The translations under genes were made by a program, and so were the position numbers. A stretch of DNA of 64,000 bases. It comes from Solobacterium sp. (GTDB lineage: Bacteria > Bacillota_I > Bacilli_A > Erysipelotrichales > Erysipelotrichaceae). The notes below the pieces were generated by a model. That model worked only from the letters and a program-made list of their open reading frames with translations, did not search any database and was not told the origin of the DNA. The DNA lies in contig JABZMB010000002.1 of NCBI GenBank assembly GCA_015256455.1, positions 1 to 64,000 of the forward strand. The letters run 5' to 3'. Positions 1 through 8,966 of the stretch are shown here, in pieces. Position 1 is the first letter of the stretch. Every line of letters starts with the position of its first letter.

Positions 1-34
1 TTTCTTCTGCACATTTTCTATAATTTAGTTCCAT
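1..34 (-). CDS. N-terminal fragment of a gene running off the left edge
   Basis: On the minus strand an ATG at 34-32 is preceded by a strong AAGGGGG ribosome binding site (41-47) and opens a frame reading MELNYRKCAEE before the window ends. The start resembles the first residues of PTS EIIB domains (short lead, then a helix ending in AEE), but eleven residues cannot decide this. It would be transcribed in the same direction as the AraC-type gene. Confidence 0.4.
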   Translation of the reverse strand, partial: MELNYRKCAEE

Positions 35-149
35 AAATGAGCCCCCTTCTTTTTTGTGTAATAGCTCGGTATCATTTTACAATAAAAATGAAAAAGAAAG
101 ATAAAAGAATGTTGAAATGTGACACAACTCATGTGTTGATAAGTCAAAG

Positions 150-181
150 AAAAACATAAGGGCATCGGCTCTTATGTTTTG
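150..181 (-). terminator. Terminator of the AraC-type gene
   Basis: Read on minus, AACATAAG and CTTATGTT form an 8-bp stem around a ten-base loop, followed by a T-run. It overlaps the stop codon of the regulator gene at 172. Confidence 0.6.
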
Positions 182-2205
182 TTATCGATACGATATTGAT
201 TTGGTGTACTACCTGTATGTTTTTTGAAGAAGGTATAGAAGTAATTTGAGTTTTCAAGACCTAGCTTAGAAGAGATTTCTAACGTCGATAAATCGGTTTC
301 TATCAGTAGTTTTTTTGCGAGTTCTACTCGGCTGATATTGATATATTCCTTCATTGACATTGCATACTGGGATTTAAAGATACGGTTTAAGTATGTTGCG
401 TTATAATCCATTGATAGTGCGACACTATCTGCAGTTAAATCAGTATCACATAAGTGTTGGTCAATATAATTCTTTGCATTAGAAATTAGATCAAGTATCT
501 TCTCTTCTTTCATATTGGCAAGGTACTGACTATATGCATGCATGAGATTTAGAATGTAGCTGTTAATCTCTTGGATATCTGTTGTTGTACTTAATTTATT
601 TTCAAACTGATATGTAGGTAAACTTGGAATCGATGCAATAGAACGGATACGATCACGTAAGCCGGAATAAAGTTTTGTATAGAAAAATTGTAGGGAATTG
701 TAATGCAGGGATTTCATAAGACTAAACCACTCTTGGAATGTTGCAGTAATTTCTTCCTCACGTCCGTGTTCGACTGTATAGAGTAAACGTTGTTCGGTTT
801 CTTGAATCGTAGAGAAGTTTGTCATGAAGTGTGGCATATCTGACTCTCGATAGAAGAATTTTGTGGAATCTAGAATACGTAGGAAGTAGAGTTGGGATAA
901 CTTCTGATATGATGTATAGACTTTCGAGAGTGGTTTGGCATCGCCTAGGAATACTTTGATGTGATGTGATTTTGCGTAATTCGATAGCGCCTCAATATCT
1001 ACCTCGTTAGTGATGATAGTGTAGAGGTTATTAATGGTATGAACCTCTTTCTTCTCGCCAAATAAAGTGAGAATATGTTTGTTCGCTAAACTATCTAAGA
1101 TACAGATGTAGATATCCTTTGTCGTATCAAAATTAAGTGGATTTCTTAAGAGTGGAAGTTTCTGGTTTAAGAGTAACTTGGTTAGATAATCCTGTTTGGC
1201 TTTGTGGGTTGCTTCTTCCATTTTGTGCTGTTGGTCGTGAATCCATAGTGTAACAGCGTTATTTACAGAGTTTTTGGACGAGGATTTGAGTTCAAACTTA
1301 TCCATAATCTCATAAAGTGGTGTGTAGTAATACTTATTAATAAAGTAACCTAATATCACAATCAGGATAAAGTTTATCACGATAATCTCTAAGAATAGAG
1401 GAATATAAGATGAGAAACGGTTGATAATACTGTTTGATTTAACCTGTTTTACAATGTATAGATTGTAATCTGGTTGGTAAGAGTAGAAATATACATAGTC
1501 CTCAATCGTTTTAAAGTGACTATCGTTATCAGAAGTGAAGTTTAATGTTTCAATCGGTAGGTAGGCATTGCCAGTGGAACTGAAATAGGTATCTTGTTCT
1601 GGTACATAGATAAACTCTGTCGCTTCTGTATCTCTAAATAGGGAACGATTGAAAAGATAGGCATCAATATTAACAACCATGGAAACGTCTGCATCACGAA
1701 TACCAGTAAACTGTAATGTATATACCCAAACATTATTTGGAAGTTGACGTAGTTTTAATAGATGGTTGTTTGGGGTAAAAGCTGCTTGATCATCAAATTG
1801 ATCTAACGAATATGAGCCGGAGTTGGTTGTATAGACTATGTTGGATGATTTATTTAAAAGATAAATCGAATGAATAAATGGATTCGTACTATCTAATGCG
1901 TGAAGGGTACGTAGATATTTTGCGGCTTGCGTTGGTGAGATGTCTGTTGCGTTACGAAGACTAATTGCCTCACTAGAGTAAAAGGTATTATATGCGGCAT
2001 AACGAACTGTATCCAATGAGTGAGCCATCAGGTTTTTGAAGCTTTCTTGGGTACTCAGGTGATAATCAATGAGACTCTTTTTTCTAGAATCATTGATATT
2101 TTTCAGTAAAAGTAAACTAACAAAGATAAAAAATAACGCGATAATTAAGATCAATCGCTTTCGTAATCTATCAATACTGTTTTGTAATTTCGTTGATTCA
2201 TTCAT
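172..2205 (-). CDS. Membrane-bound sensor/AraC-family transcriptional regulator (YesN/one-component type)
   Basis: 677 residues. A first membrane segment lies at about 18-38 and a second at about 270-293. The roughly 230 residues between them should be outside the cell as a Cache-like ligand sensor. The C-terminal 100 residues (about 580-677) are a double helix-turn-helix AraC domain with the typical end GLENSNYFYTFFKKHTGSTPNQYR. This architecture is the one-component form of YesN-like regulators, which sense an extracellular solute and activate a neighbouring transporter. The divergent ABC operon starting at 2331 is the obvious target. Ligand unknown. Confidence 0.88.
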   Translation of the reverse strand: MNESTKLQNSIDRLRKRLILIIALFFIFVSLLLLKNINDSRKKSLIDYHLSTQESFKNLMAHSLDTVRYAAYNTFYSSEAISLRNATDISPTQAAKYLRTLHALDSTNPFIHSIYLLNKSSNIVYTTNSGSYSLDQFDDQAAFTPNNHLLKLRQLPNNVWVYTLQFTGIRDADVSMVVNIDAYLFNRSLFRDTEATEFIYVPEQDTYFSSTGNAYLPIETLNFTSDNDSHFKTIEDYVYFYSYQPDYNLYIVKQVKSNSIINRFSSYIPLFLEIIVINFILIVILGYFINKYYYTPLYEIMDKFELKSSSKNSVNNAVTLWIHDQQHKMEEATHKAKQDYLTKLLLNQKLPLLRNPLNFDTTKDIYICILDSLANKHILTLFGEKKEVHTINNLYTIITNEVDIEALSNYAKSHHIKVFLGDAKPLSKVYTSYQKLSQLYFLRILDSTKFFYRESDMPHFMTNFSTIQETEQRLLYTVEHGREEEITATFQEWFSLMKSLHYNSLQFFYTKLYSGLRDRIRSIASIPSLPTYQFENKLSTTTDIQEINSYILNLMHAYSQYLANMKEEKILDLISNAKNYIDQHLCDTDLTADSVALSMDYNATYLNRIFKSQYAMSMKEYINISRVELAKKLLIETDLSTLEISSKLGLENSNYFYTFFKKHTGSTPNQYRIDNKT

Positions 2206-2267
2206 ATAATAGGCACTTTTCTAGATATTTAAATATTTGATATTCACATAATATCACAATTTTTAAG

Positions 2268-2296
2268 TTTTAAATATGCACTAGTCTTCCTACAAT
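2268..2296 (+). promoter_or_regulatory. Candidate promoter of the ABC operon
   Basis: TTTTAA (2268-2273), 17 bases, TACAAT (2291-2296). The poor -35 would fit dependence on the adjacent AraC-type activator. Assignment is by eye. Confidence 0.4.
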
Positions 2297-2330
2297 AAGT
2301 TTAGTAAGTGAACTCAGGAGGAAAGAAATC

Positions 2331-3359
2331 ATGAAAAAATTTTTCTTACTACTTGCGGCATCCGCAATGTTAATTGGATGCACAAATAAACCTGCATCAA
2401 CTTCCACAACAACAACTGAAAATACAAACTCAGGTGGAAAGTCAAAGGTTATGTTGTACTCCTCATTAAAGGAACAACAGTTAGAAGCTTTAAAGGAAGG
2501 ATTTGAAGCTGCTCACCCAGAGTATTCTTTAGACTATTACGCAGCTGGCACATCTAAGGTTGCCACAAAGATTGCGACAGAAAAGCAGTCTGGTCAAATC
2601 GCAACTGACTTAGTATGGATTGGTGACCCATCCAACTATGTAACATTCAAGGAACAGGGAATCTTAGAAGCTTATGAATCTCCAGAAGCTGCTAATATCG
2701 ATGACAAGTTCAAGGATCCAGAACACTTCTACACAGGCGCACGTCTTGTCGTTATGGGATTAACAACAAACACAAACACAGTTCCAGAAAATGAAGTTCC
2801 AAAGACTTGGAAAGACTTATTAAAGGATGAGTTCAAGGGACAGATTGTTATGACAGACCCAGGTGAATCCGGAACAACATTCTACTTAGTAGCTAGCTTG
2901 ATGAACAACCCAGAATATGGTGTTGAATTCTTCGAGAAGTTAAAGGAACACGGTGCTGAATTAGAATCAGGTACAACTTCAACACATACAAAGGTAGCTG
3001 CAGCGGCTTATAAGGTTGCAATTGGTGTTGACTACGTTACACAGTCTCTTGCAGATAAGGGTTCTACAATTCGTTTCACATATCCAGAAAAGGATTTAAT
3101 CGCTGTATCTAGTCCAATCGCATTACTCAAAGACTCACCAAACCCAGAAGGTGGTAAGGCTTTATATGACTACATCCTTTCTAAGGAAGGACAAGAAATT
3201 CTTGCGAAGAATGACACAATGCCAATCCGTGGAGATGTTAAGAAGGAAGGCACACTATCATTAGACGAAATTATCGCTCGTGCAATGGTTGCGGATGATA
3301 AGGCAATTGCTGAACAGAGTGCAGAAATCTTAGAGAAGTTCGACAAGATTTTCAAATAA
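2331..3359 (+). CDS. ABC transporter substrate-binding lipoprotein (AfuA/FbpA-like, class F-type solute-binding fold)
   Basis: 342 residues. A lipoprotein signal ends in the lipobox LIGC with Cys17 as the lipidated residue, followed by a Thr/Ser-rich linker. The mature protein has the extracellular solute-binding fold of the ferric/sugar-phosphate/aminoethylphosphonate group. RBS AGGAGG lies at 2316-2321. It is the first gene of a four-gene transporter operon. Homologues include ferric-binding proteins and AfuA, a hexose-phosphate binder. I cannot tell the ligand from sequence. The adjacent extracytoplasmic-sensor regulator argues for an organic solute rather than iron. Confidence 0.88.
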   Translation: MKKFFLLLAASAMLIGCTNKPASTSTTTTENTNSGGKSKVMLYSSLKEQQLEALKEGFEAAHPEYSLDYYAAGTSKVATKIATEKQSGQIATDLVWIGDPSNYVTFKEQGILEAYESPEAANIDDKFKDPEHFYTGARLVVMGLTTNTNTVPENEVPKTWKDLLKDEFKGQIVMTDPGESGTTFYLVASLMNNPEYGVEFFEKLKEHGAELESGTTSTHTKVAAAAYKVAIGVDYVTQSLADKGSTIRFTYPEKDLIAVSSPIALLKDSPNPEGGKALYDYILSKEGQEILAKNDTMPIRGDVKKEGTLSLDEIIARAMVADDKAIAEQSAEILEKFDKIFK

Positions 3360-3376
3360 ACAACTAGGAGAAAACC

Positions 3377-4453
3377 ATGGCAAAAGTACAATTTAACGAC
3401 GTATCTTTTAGCTATGGAGACAAAAAGATTATCCAAAACCTATCATTAGAAGTAAATGATGGCGAAATTATGGGTGTAATTGGACCCTCAGGGTGCGGTA
3501 AAACTACATTGATTAGACTTCTCTGTGGTTTTATCAAGCCTGAAACAGGGTCCATTTTTATTGGAGAAACTTGTGTCTTCGACGCTAAAAAGAGAATTAA
3601 TATCCCACCAGAAAGAAGAAATATTGGTGTTGTTTTCCAAGACTATGCGGTATGGCCACATTTAACAGTATTGGAAAATGTAAAGTATCCATTAAAGAAG
3701 AAGAGAATGGATAAGAAACAAATGCAGGAAATCGCAATGAATGCGCTCAAGCAGGTACAGATGGAAACTTATGCAAACCACTTACCTTCACAGTTGTCCG
3801 GTGGACAACAGCAACGTGTAGCGATTGCCAGAGCACTTGTATCATCAAAAGAATTAATCGTTTTAGATGAACCAATCACAAACTTAGATTTGAAACTACG
3901 TCAAGAGATGTTGAAGGAAATTCGTGAGATTCAAAAGACAATTGGAACAACAATCATTTATATCTCGCATGACCAAGAAGCTTCTTTAGAGTTATGCGAT
4001 CGTCTTGCGATTATGGACCAACAGGGTAACATCCGTCAGTTAGGTAATGACTACGATATCGTTATGAAGCCTAAGGATCGTTATATCTTTGAATTTGTAG
4101 GTATTTCTAACTTCGTTGATGTTGTTACGAAGGAAGATGGTATCTACATTCATGCGCAAAATGGTTTAGTGAAGTTAGATGAAAAGTCTGTACTCGAAAA
4201 TCCAACAAAGGCATATCAATTAGCATTTAGACCAATGGATGCGGTATTTGATAATGAAAGTCCTATCAAGGGTAAGGTAGTTACAGAAACTTTCCTAGGA
4301 AATATTACAAACTACTTTATTCAATTAGGTGATAAACAAATCCGTCTTCAACAATCTGCTTTAGATGTAATGAAGTATGGTAAGGCAAAGGAAGGCCAAG
4401 AAGTTGGCTTGAAATTTGTTCGTAAGTTCTATTATGAAAAGGAGGAGGCATAA
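3377..4453 (+). CDS. ABC transporter ATP-binding protein (first of two in the operon)
   Basis: 358 residues. Walker A GPSGCGKTT (about 36-44), signature LSGGQQQRVAIARA (about 139-152), Walker B LIVLDEP and an H-loop ISHDQE. The C-terminal 110 residues form a TOBE-type regulatory domain. This is the FbpC/PotA-like import ATPase type. Its stop codon overlaps the start of the permease gene by one base (4453), indicating coupled translation. A second, clearly different ATPase of the same type follows the permease. Confidence 0.93.
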   Translation: MAKVQFNDVSFSYGDKKIIQNLSLEVNDGEIMGVIGPSGCGKTTLIRLLCGFIKPETGSIFIGETCVFDAKKRINIPPERRNIGVVFQDYAVWPHLTVLENVKYPLKKKRMDKKQMQEIAMNALKQVQMETYANHLPSQLSGGQQQRVAIARALVSSKELIVLDEPITNLDLKLRQEMLKEIREIQKTIGTTIIYISHDQEASLELCDRLAIMDQQGNIRQLGNDYDIVMKPKDRYIFEFVGISNFVDVVTKEDGIYIHAQNGLVKLDEKSVLENPTKAYQLAFRPMDAVFDNESPIKGKVVTETFLGNITNYFIQLGDKQIRLQQSALDVMKYGKAKEGQEVGLKFVRKFYYEKEEA

Positions 4454-6177
4454 TGTTTAAGCGTAAAACGTTAAATAATGATTTAGCTGCGCTAGATGGT
4501 CGTAAGTTTTCTTTAGATAAAATTATGATTATCGCAAGCTTTATCATCCTTGTGATTATTGCGATCGTTCCGGTTGCCTCCATTATCGTAAATGCTTTAT
4601 TCGTAGATGGAAAACTAGCATTAGATAGTTTCTTCAAAGTTCTATTGAATAAGGAAAACATTGGTGCAATGTGGAATACAATCATCATTGCATTCTGGGT
4701 AACAATTTTTGGTACTATCATGGGCTTGTTCTATGCATGGTTACTTGGACGTAGTGATATTCCGATGAAGGGATTCATGCGTGCATTGTTTAGCATTCCA
4801 TACATGTTCCCTCCATTCTTTGGAGCCATGGCTTGGGACTTATTGTTATCAGGTAGAGGTGGATATTTAAATAACTGGTTAATGACTACCTTCCACTTAA
4901 CAAAGGCACCTATTAACATCAACTCCATCTGGGGAATTATCTTCGTTGAAGTTTCTTACTACTTCCCATTTGTATTCATGCAGGTAGTAAGTGCATTAGA
5001 GAGAATGGACCCAACATTAGAAGAATCTGCACGTATTGCCGGTGCTTCACAGGGATATGTTATTCGTAAGATTACATTACCACTTGTTAAGCCTGCAATT
5101 TCATCTGGTGCACTATTGATTATGATTTCATCATTATCACACTTTGGTGTTCCATCTATCTTAGGATTCTCACAGAACATCTACACATTACCAACACGTA
5201 TCTTCCAGCTCATTAACCGTGCGGCTGGTGACTTCCAAGGTATTCGTGAAGCGACAATTCTATCTATCTTATTAGTAGTTGTTGTATCTGTAGCACTTGT
5301 ATTACAGAAGGCTATCTTGAAGTCTGGAAGCTATGACATTATCAAGGGTAAGAGTATGCGTCCAACCGTAATTAAATTACGTTCTGCTAAGATTCCTCTC
5401 TTGATTATCTCTATCGTGACATTAGTTATCATTGTAGTTGTACCATTAGGAATGATATTCTTAGTTGGTCTATTGAAGTCTTACGGTCTACCACTTGTTC
5501 CAAGTAACTTTGACTTCAGTAACTACACTAATATCTTATTTAACAACAAGATGGTTCGTGATGGTGTTTCCAACTCCTTAATCTTAGCAGTAAGCTCAGG
5601 TATCTTCGCAATGTTACTAGGTGTAATGATTGCTTATGTAATCATCAAGATCAAGCCAAAGGGAAAGGGTGCTTTGGAATTCTTGGCTACACTTCCATAC
5701 TCTTTACCAGGTACAGTACTTGCAATCGGTGTCATTCTTGCATGGTCTGGTAAGATCTTAAATATCAACCTATATAACACACTATGGATTATCTTCATTG
5801 CTTATATCGCACGTTACTTGTCATTCTCTATGAACGCAGCTTCTGCTGCCTTAAGACAGGTACACCCATCATTGGAAGAGGCTTCACGTTCCTGCGGTGC
5901 TTCTCATACAGAATCTCTCAAGGATATTACACTTCCACTCATTCGTCCTGCGATGTTATCGGGTTTCTTCCTAATCTTCTTGCCAGCAATGCGTGAATTA
6001 ACAACAAGTTCACTCTTGTATGGACCATATACAAGAACATTAGGTGTAGCTATCTACATGTTACGTAGTGATGGATATATTACACAAGCTTCAGCACTTG
6101 CAACTCTAACAATCTTATTGATCGTTGTTGTAAACTGGATTATTAACTTTATTACGAAGGAAAGAAAGGGCGTATAA
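4453..6177 (+). CDS. ABC transporter permease, two fused membrane domains (FbpB/AfuB-like)
   Basis: 574 residues with about twelve membrane helices in two homologous halves. Each half carries an EAA loop for contact with the ATPase: LEESARIAGASQGYVIRKITLPLVKP (about 178-203) and LEEASRSCGASHTESLKDITLPLIRP (about 473-498). Fused permeases are typical of the ferric/AfuABC/phosphonate-type importers, so one polypeptide forms the whole channel. Located between the two ATPase genes. Confidence 0.92.
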   Translation: MFKRKTLNNDLAALDGRKFSLDKIMIIASFIILVIIAIVPVASIIVNALFVDGKLALDSFFKVLLNKENIGAMWNTIIIAFWVTIFGTIMGLFYAWLLGRSDIPMKGFMRALFSIPYMFPPFFGAMAWDLLLSGRGGYLNNWLMTTFHLTKAPININSIWGIIFVEVSYYFPFVFMQVVSALERMDPTLEESARIAGASQGYVIRKITLPLVKPAISSGALLIMISSLSHFGVPSILGFSQNIYTLPTRIFQLINRAAGDFQGIREATILSILLVVVVSVALVLQKAILKSGSYDIIKGKSMRPTVIKLRSAKIPLLIISIVTLVIIVVVPLGMIFLVGLLKSYGLPLVPSNFDFSNYTNILFNNKMVRDGVSNSLILAVSSGIFAMLLGVMIAYVIIKIKPKGKGALEFLATLPYSLPGTVLAIGVILAWSGKILNINLYNTLWIIFIAYIARYLSFSMNAASAALRQVHPSLEEASRSCGASHTESLKDITLPLIRPAMLSGFFLIFLPAMRELTTSSLLYGPYTRTLGVAIYMLRSDGYITQASALATLTILLIVVVNWIINFITKERKGV

Positions 6178-6179
6178 GT

Positions 6180-7262
6180 ATGAATCAGATTGAATTGATA
6201 AATGTAAGAAAAGACTATACGACCAAAACATTAGGTACAGTGACAGCAGTAAATAACTTCAACCTAACAATCAAGAAGGGTGAATGTTTCTCGTTCTTAG
6301 GGCCTTCTGGATGTGGTAAGACAACAACTCTACGTATGCTTGCGGGTTTTGAAGATTTAAGCGAAGGCGAAATTCGTTTGGAGGGTAAGGTTGTATCCAA
6401 TAAAGCGAAGAACTTATACGTTCCACCTGAACACCGTAACTTAGGAATGGTGTTCCAGGCATTCGCAGTATGGCCACACTTAAACGTATTTGATAACGTT
6501 GCCTTCCCATTACAAGTTCAAAAACGTCCAAAGGCAGAGATTGAGGAACGTGTAAATCTTGCGCTTAAGCAGACAAACTTATTAGACCAAGCAAAGGTAT
6601 TCCCATCTGATTTATCTGGTGGTGAACAGCAGAGAATTGCGTTAGCACGCTCTATCGTTGTTAACCCAGGAATCTTATTATTAGATGAGCCTTTATCTAA
6701 CCTTGATCCAAAGCTAAGAGAGAGTATGCGTTTTGAAATTAAGCGTCTACAAAAGGAATACAACTTCACTATCGTATTCGTAACACATGACCAGTCAGAA
6801 GCCTTAGCGTTATCTGATCGTCTACTTGTTATGAACAAGGGTGAAATCATCCAAATCGGCACACCACAAGAGCTCTACAACAAGCCTGTAAGTTTATTTG
6901 TACATAACTTCCTAGGTGAATCTAACTTCACAAAGGTTGAGTATAGAGATGGCAAGATATATGCCGATGGTGATACAACACAACCATTACCATGTGATAT
7001 CAAACACATGGATAAAGCGGTGAAGCTTGCGACTAGACCAAGTGAGATTGAAATCAATCATGAGTCTGGTATCAAGACAAAGATTACAAAGCGTATTATC
7101 TTATCTGAATATACAGAATACTATGTAAGTTTAGGTACACAGGAATTAAAGATTCAAGCACCACACCACCAAGTTTTGGCAGTGGGTGATGAATGTTATA
7201 TCCGCTTAGTAAATCCTGTATATTATGATGCGGAAGAACGTAATTTAACACACGCTGAATAA
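6180..7262 (+). CDS. ABC transporter ATP-binding protein (second of two in the operon)
   Basis: 360 residues. Walker A GPSGCGKTT (about 42-50), signature LSGGEQQRIALARS, Walker B ILLLDEP and a C-terminal TOBE-like region. It begins two bases after the permease stop, so it belongs to the same operon. It differs from the upstream ATPase (LSGGQQQR there, LSGGEQQR here), so this is not a recent tandem copy. The two may form a heterodimer matching the two permease halves. Confidence 0.92.
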   Translation: MNQIELINVRKDYTTKTLGTVTAVNNFNLTIKKGECFSFLGPSGCGKTTTLRMLAGFEDLSEGEIRLEGKVVSNKAKNLYVPPEHRNLGMVFQAFAVWPHLNVFDNVAFPLQVQKRPKAEIEERVNLALKQTNLLDQAKVFPSDLSGGEQQRIALARSIVVNPGILLLDEPLSNLDPKLRESMRFEIKRLQKEYNFTIVFVTHDQSEALALSDRLLVMNKGEIIQIGTPQELYNKPVSLFVHNFLGESNFTKVEYRDGKIYADGDTTQPLPCDIKHMDKAVKLATRPSEIEINHESGIKTKITKRIILSEYTEYYVSLGTQELKIQAPHHQVLAVGDECYIRLVNPVYYDAEERNLTHAE

Positions 7263-7268
7263 ATATGA

Positions 7269-7297
7269 AAAGGAGTGAATTATCACTCCTTTTGTTG
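7269..7297. terminator. Bidirectional terminator between the ABC operon and nanK
   Basis: AAAAGGAGTGA and TCACTCCTTTT form an 11-bp stem with an ATTA loop and T-runs on both sides, between convergent genes. Confidence 0.8.
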
Positions 7298-7300
7298 TAT

Positions 7301-8173
7301 TTATCTACTGGTATTTAATGCAAGTGCACCATAGATACCCGCTTTATTTCCAAGCTTTGCTTGGTGAATTTGTACACCACCAAAGCCTGGAATTACATAT
7401 TTTTGATATGCTTTTTTAATGTTGTTAAATACATATTCTTGTTCGAGTATACCACCGCCAAGGATGAATAGTGGTACGTTATATACGTGTGTTAAAGAAC
7501 ACAAGCCAATCGCAATCTGTTCAATCCAAGCATCCAAAACAGCTTTGGTTTCTGGCTCATCTAAGTGCTCGAATAGGATTCTTCCATTTGTAATGCATGG
7601 ATTGACTTGTTGTGCATTTTTGATAAGTGCAGTTGTGGATGCTAGAGATTCATAACTGCCATCCCATGGTTTATTAACTATTGATGATTGCAATATCATA
7701 CCGCCTAGCATGACACCTGCAGATTTACCTGCACCATAGTAGGGCTGCCCATTTAGGTATATACCTCCACCAATGCCAGTACCATAGGTTAAGCAGATGA
7801 AATCTTTGTAGCCTTTGCCTGCGCCGTATTGGTTTTCACCACGAGCAGCGGCGTATACATCATTTTCAACTGTGACTTTGACATGGAATTCATTTTCAAA
7901 TATTTTCTTTACTTGCATGCCTGTATAACCTGGCATGTTTTCATTTGCATAGTGGATAGAACCATCGTCGTTATTGACTTGTCCACAGGTGCTTATACCA
8001 ATACCATCACATGGCATAAATTGTTTGATGAATGCAATACAGCGGTCAATGACATCTTTTGCGCCTTGTTTGGCTCGTGTTGGCATTTCTGCTTCTTGGA
8101 CAAGCACTTCATCTTCAAATATTCCAATCTTGATGTTTGTGCCACCAATATCTAGAGTAACAATCTTACGCAT
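7301..8173 (-). CDS. nanK: ROK-family sugar kinase, probably N-acetylmannosamine kinase
   Basis: 290 residues. The N-terminal phosphate-binding loop DIGGTNIK (about 8-15), the [11 protein letters not shown] segment carrying the catalytic Asp and the glycine-rich GTGIGGGI are intact. The ROK zinc signature CxCGxxGC is absent: its place is taken by a short [13 protein letters not shown] stretch. Overlap of 8 bp with the epimerase gene upstream supports conversion of ManNAc to ManNAc-6-P before epimerisation. Another N-acylhexosamine or glucose remains possible. Confidence 0.8.
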   Translation of the reverse strand: MRKIVTLDIGGTNIKIGIFEDEVLVQEAEMPTRAKQGAKDVIDRCIAFIKQFMPCDGIGISTCGQVNNDDGSIHYANENMPGYTGMQVKKIFENEFHVKVTVENDVYAAARGENQYGAGKGYKDFICLTYGTGIGGGIYLNGQPYYGAGKSAGVMLGGMILQSSIVNKPWDGSYESLASTTALIKNAQQVNPCITNGRILFEHLDEPETKAVLDAWIEQIAIGLCSLTHVYNVPLFILGGGILEQEYVFNNIKKAYQKYVIPGFGGVQIHQAKLGNKAGIYGALALNTSR

Positions 8174-8864
8174 CGAGAGCCGCCTTAAACTTCTTTGTGA
8201 TTTCGAGTGGTCTAGTAATTGCGGAACCTACAACAACAGCGTGCACACCAATATCCATCGCATGACGACACTGTTCAGGTGTAGAGATATTTCCTTCCGC
8301 AATAACAGGTTTACCACACTGTTCTACAAGTGTCTTAATCATTCTGTATGGAGGTAGGCTGCAGCCCTTTGTGTACTCTGTATAGCCTGCCATCGTTGTA
8401 CCAATTAAGTCAAAGCCAATCTCTGCCGCATGCATGCCTTCTTCAATGTTGGAACAATCTGCCATGAATAATTGATCTGGATATTTTTCACGTACTGCCT
8501 TAAAGAAGGTATCTAGATCTAATTGTCCAGGGCGTGTACGCTTTGTGGCATCCATGGCGATGACTTCAACACCAATTTGGACTAATGCATCGACTTCTTT
8601 CATTGTTGGTGTAATGTATACATCTGGTGCATCTTCATAGTCGATTTTGATAATACCGATCACTGGTAAATCAACAGTCTTTTTAATCTCAATGATATCT
8701 TCTACGCTATTTGCACGGATTCCTTTAGAACCGCCTAAATATGCCGCATAAGCCATTCTGGACATGATGTAACTGCTGTGTAATGGCTCGCTAGGTAATG
8801 CTTGGCAAGAGACAATTAATTGTCCCTTGATTGCGTCTAAAATTTGTTTATTTTTTTCGTTCAT
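8166..8864 (-). CDS. nanE: N-acetylmannosamine-6-phosphate 2-epimerase
   Basis: 232 residues, normal length for NanE. TIM-barrel with the family segments [63 protein letters not shown] and [12 protein letters not shown]. It interconverts ManNAc-6-P and GlcNAc-6-P in sialic acid/amino-sugar catabolism. First gene of a two-gene minus-strand operon with the ROK kinase. No neuraminate lyase, deacetylase or deaminase gene lies nearby. Confidence 0.93.
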   Translation of the reverse strand: MNEKNKQILDAIKGQLIVSCQALPSEPLHSSYIMSRMAYAAYLGGSKGIRANSVEDIIEIKKTVDLPVIGIIKIDYEDAPDVYITPTMKEVDALVQIGVEVIAMDATKRTRPGQLDLDTFFKAVREKYPDQLFMADCSNIEEGMHAAEIGFDLIGTTMAGYTEYTKGCSLPPYRMIKTLVEQCGKPVIAEGNISTPEQCRHAMDIGVHAVVVGSAITRPLEITKKFKAALDA

Positions 8865-8887
8865 ATGTTTTTACTCCTGGTAGTTTT

Positions 8888-8939
8888 ATTGTATACACTT
8901 CAAAGAGTATTTGACAATCTGTTCTTTTTGGGGCATAAC
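8888..8939. promoter_or_regulatory. Overlapping divergent promoters, nanE versus FAD oxidoreductase
   Basis: Plus: TTGACA (8911-8916), 17 bases, CATAAC (8934-8939). Minus: TTGTCA (8917-8912), 18 bases, TACAAT (8893-8888). The two -35 boxes share the same TTGACAA bases, so only one polymerase could bind at a time. Confidence 0.5.
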
Positions 8940-8966
8940 TAAAAACAAATACAAGGACGGAAAATT

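Noticed and set aside
2331..7262. Ferric iron transporter as a firm label
   Set aside because: The fused permease and lipoprotein type also serve sugar phosphates and phosphonates; no ferric ligand set was confirmed.
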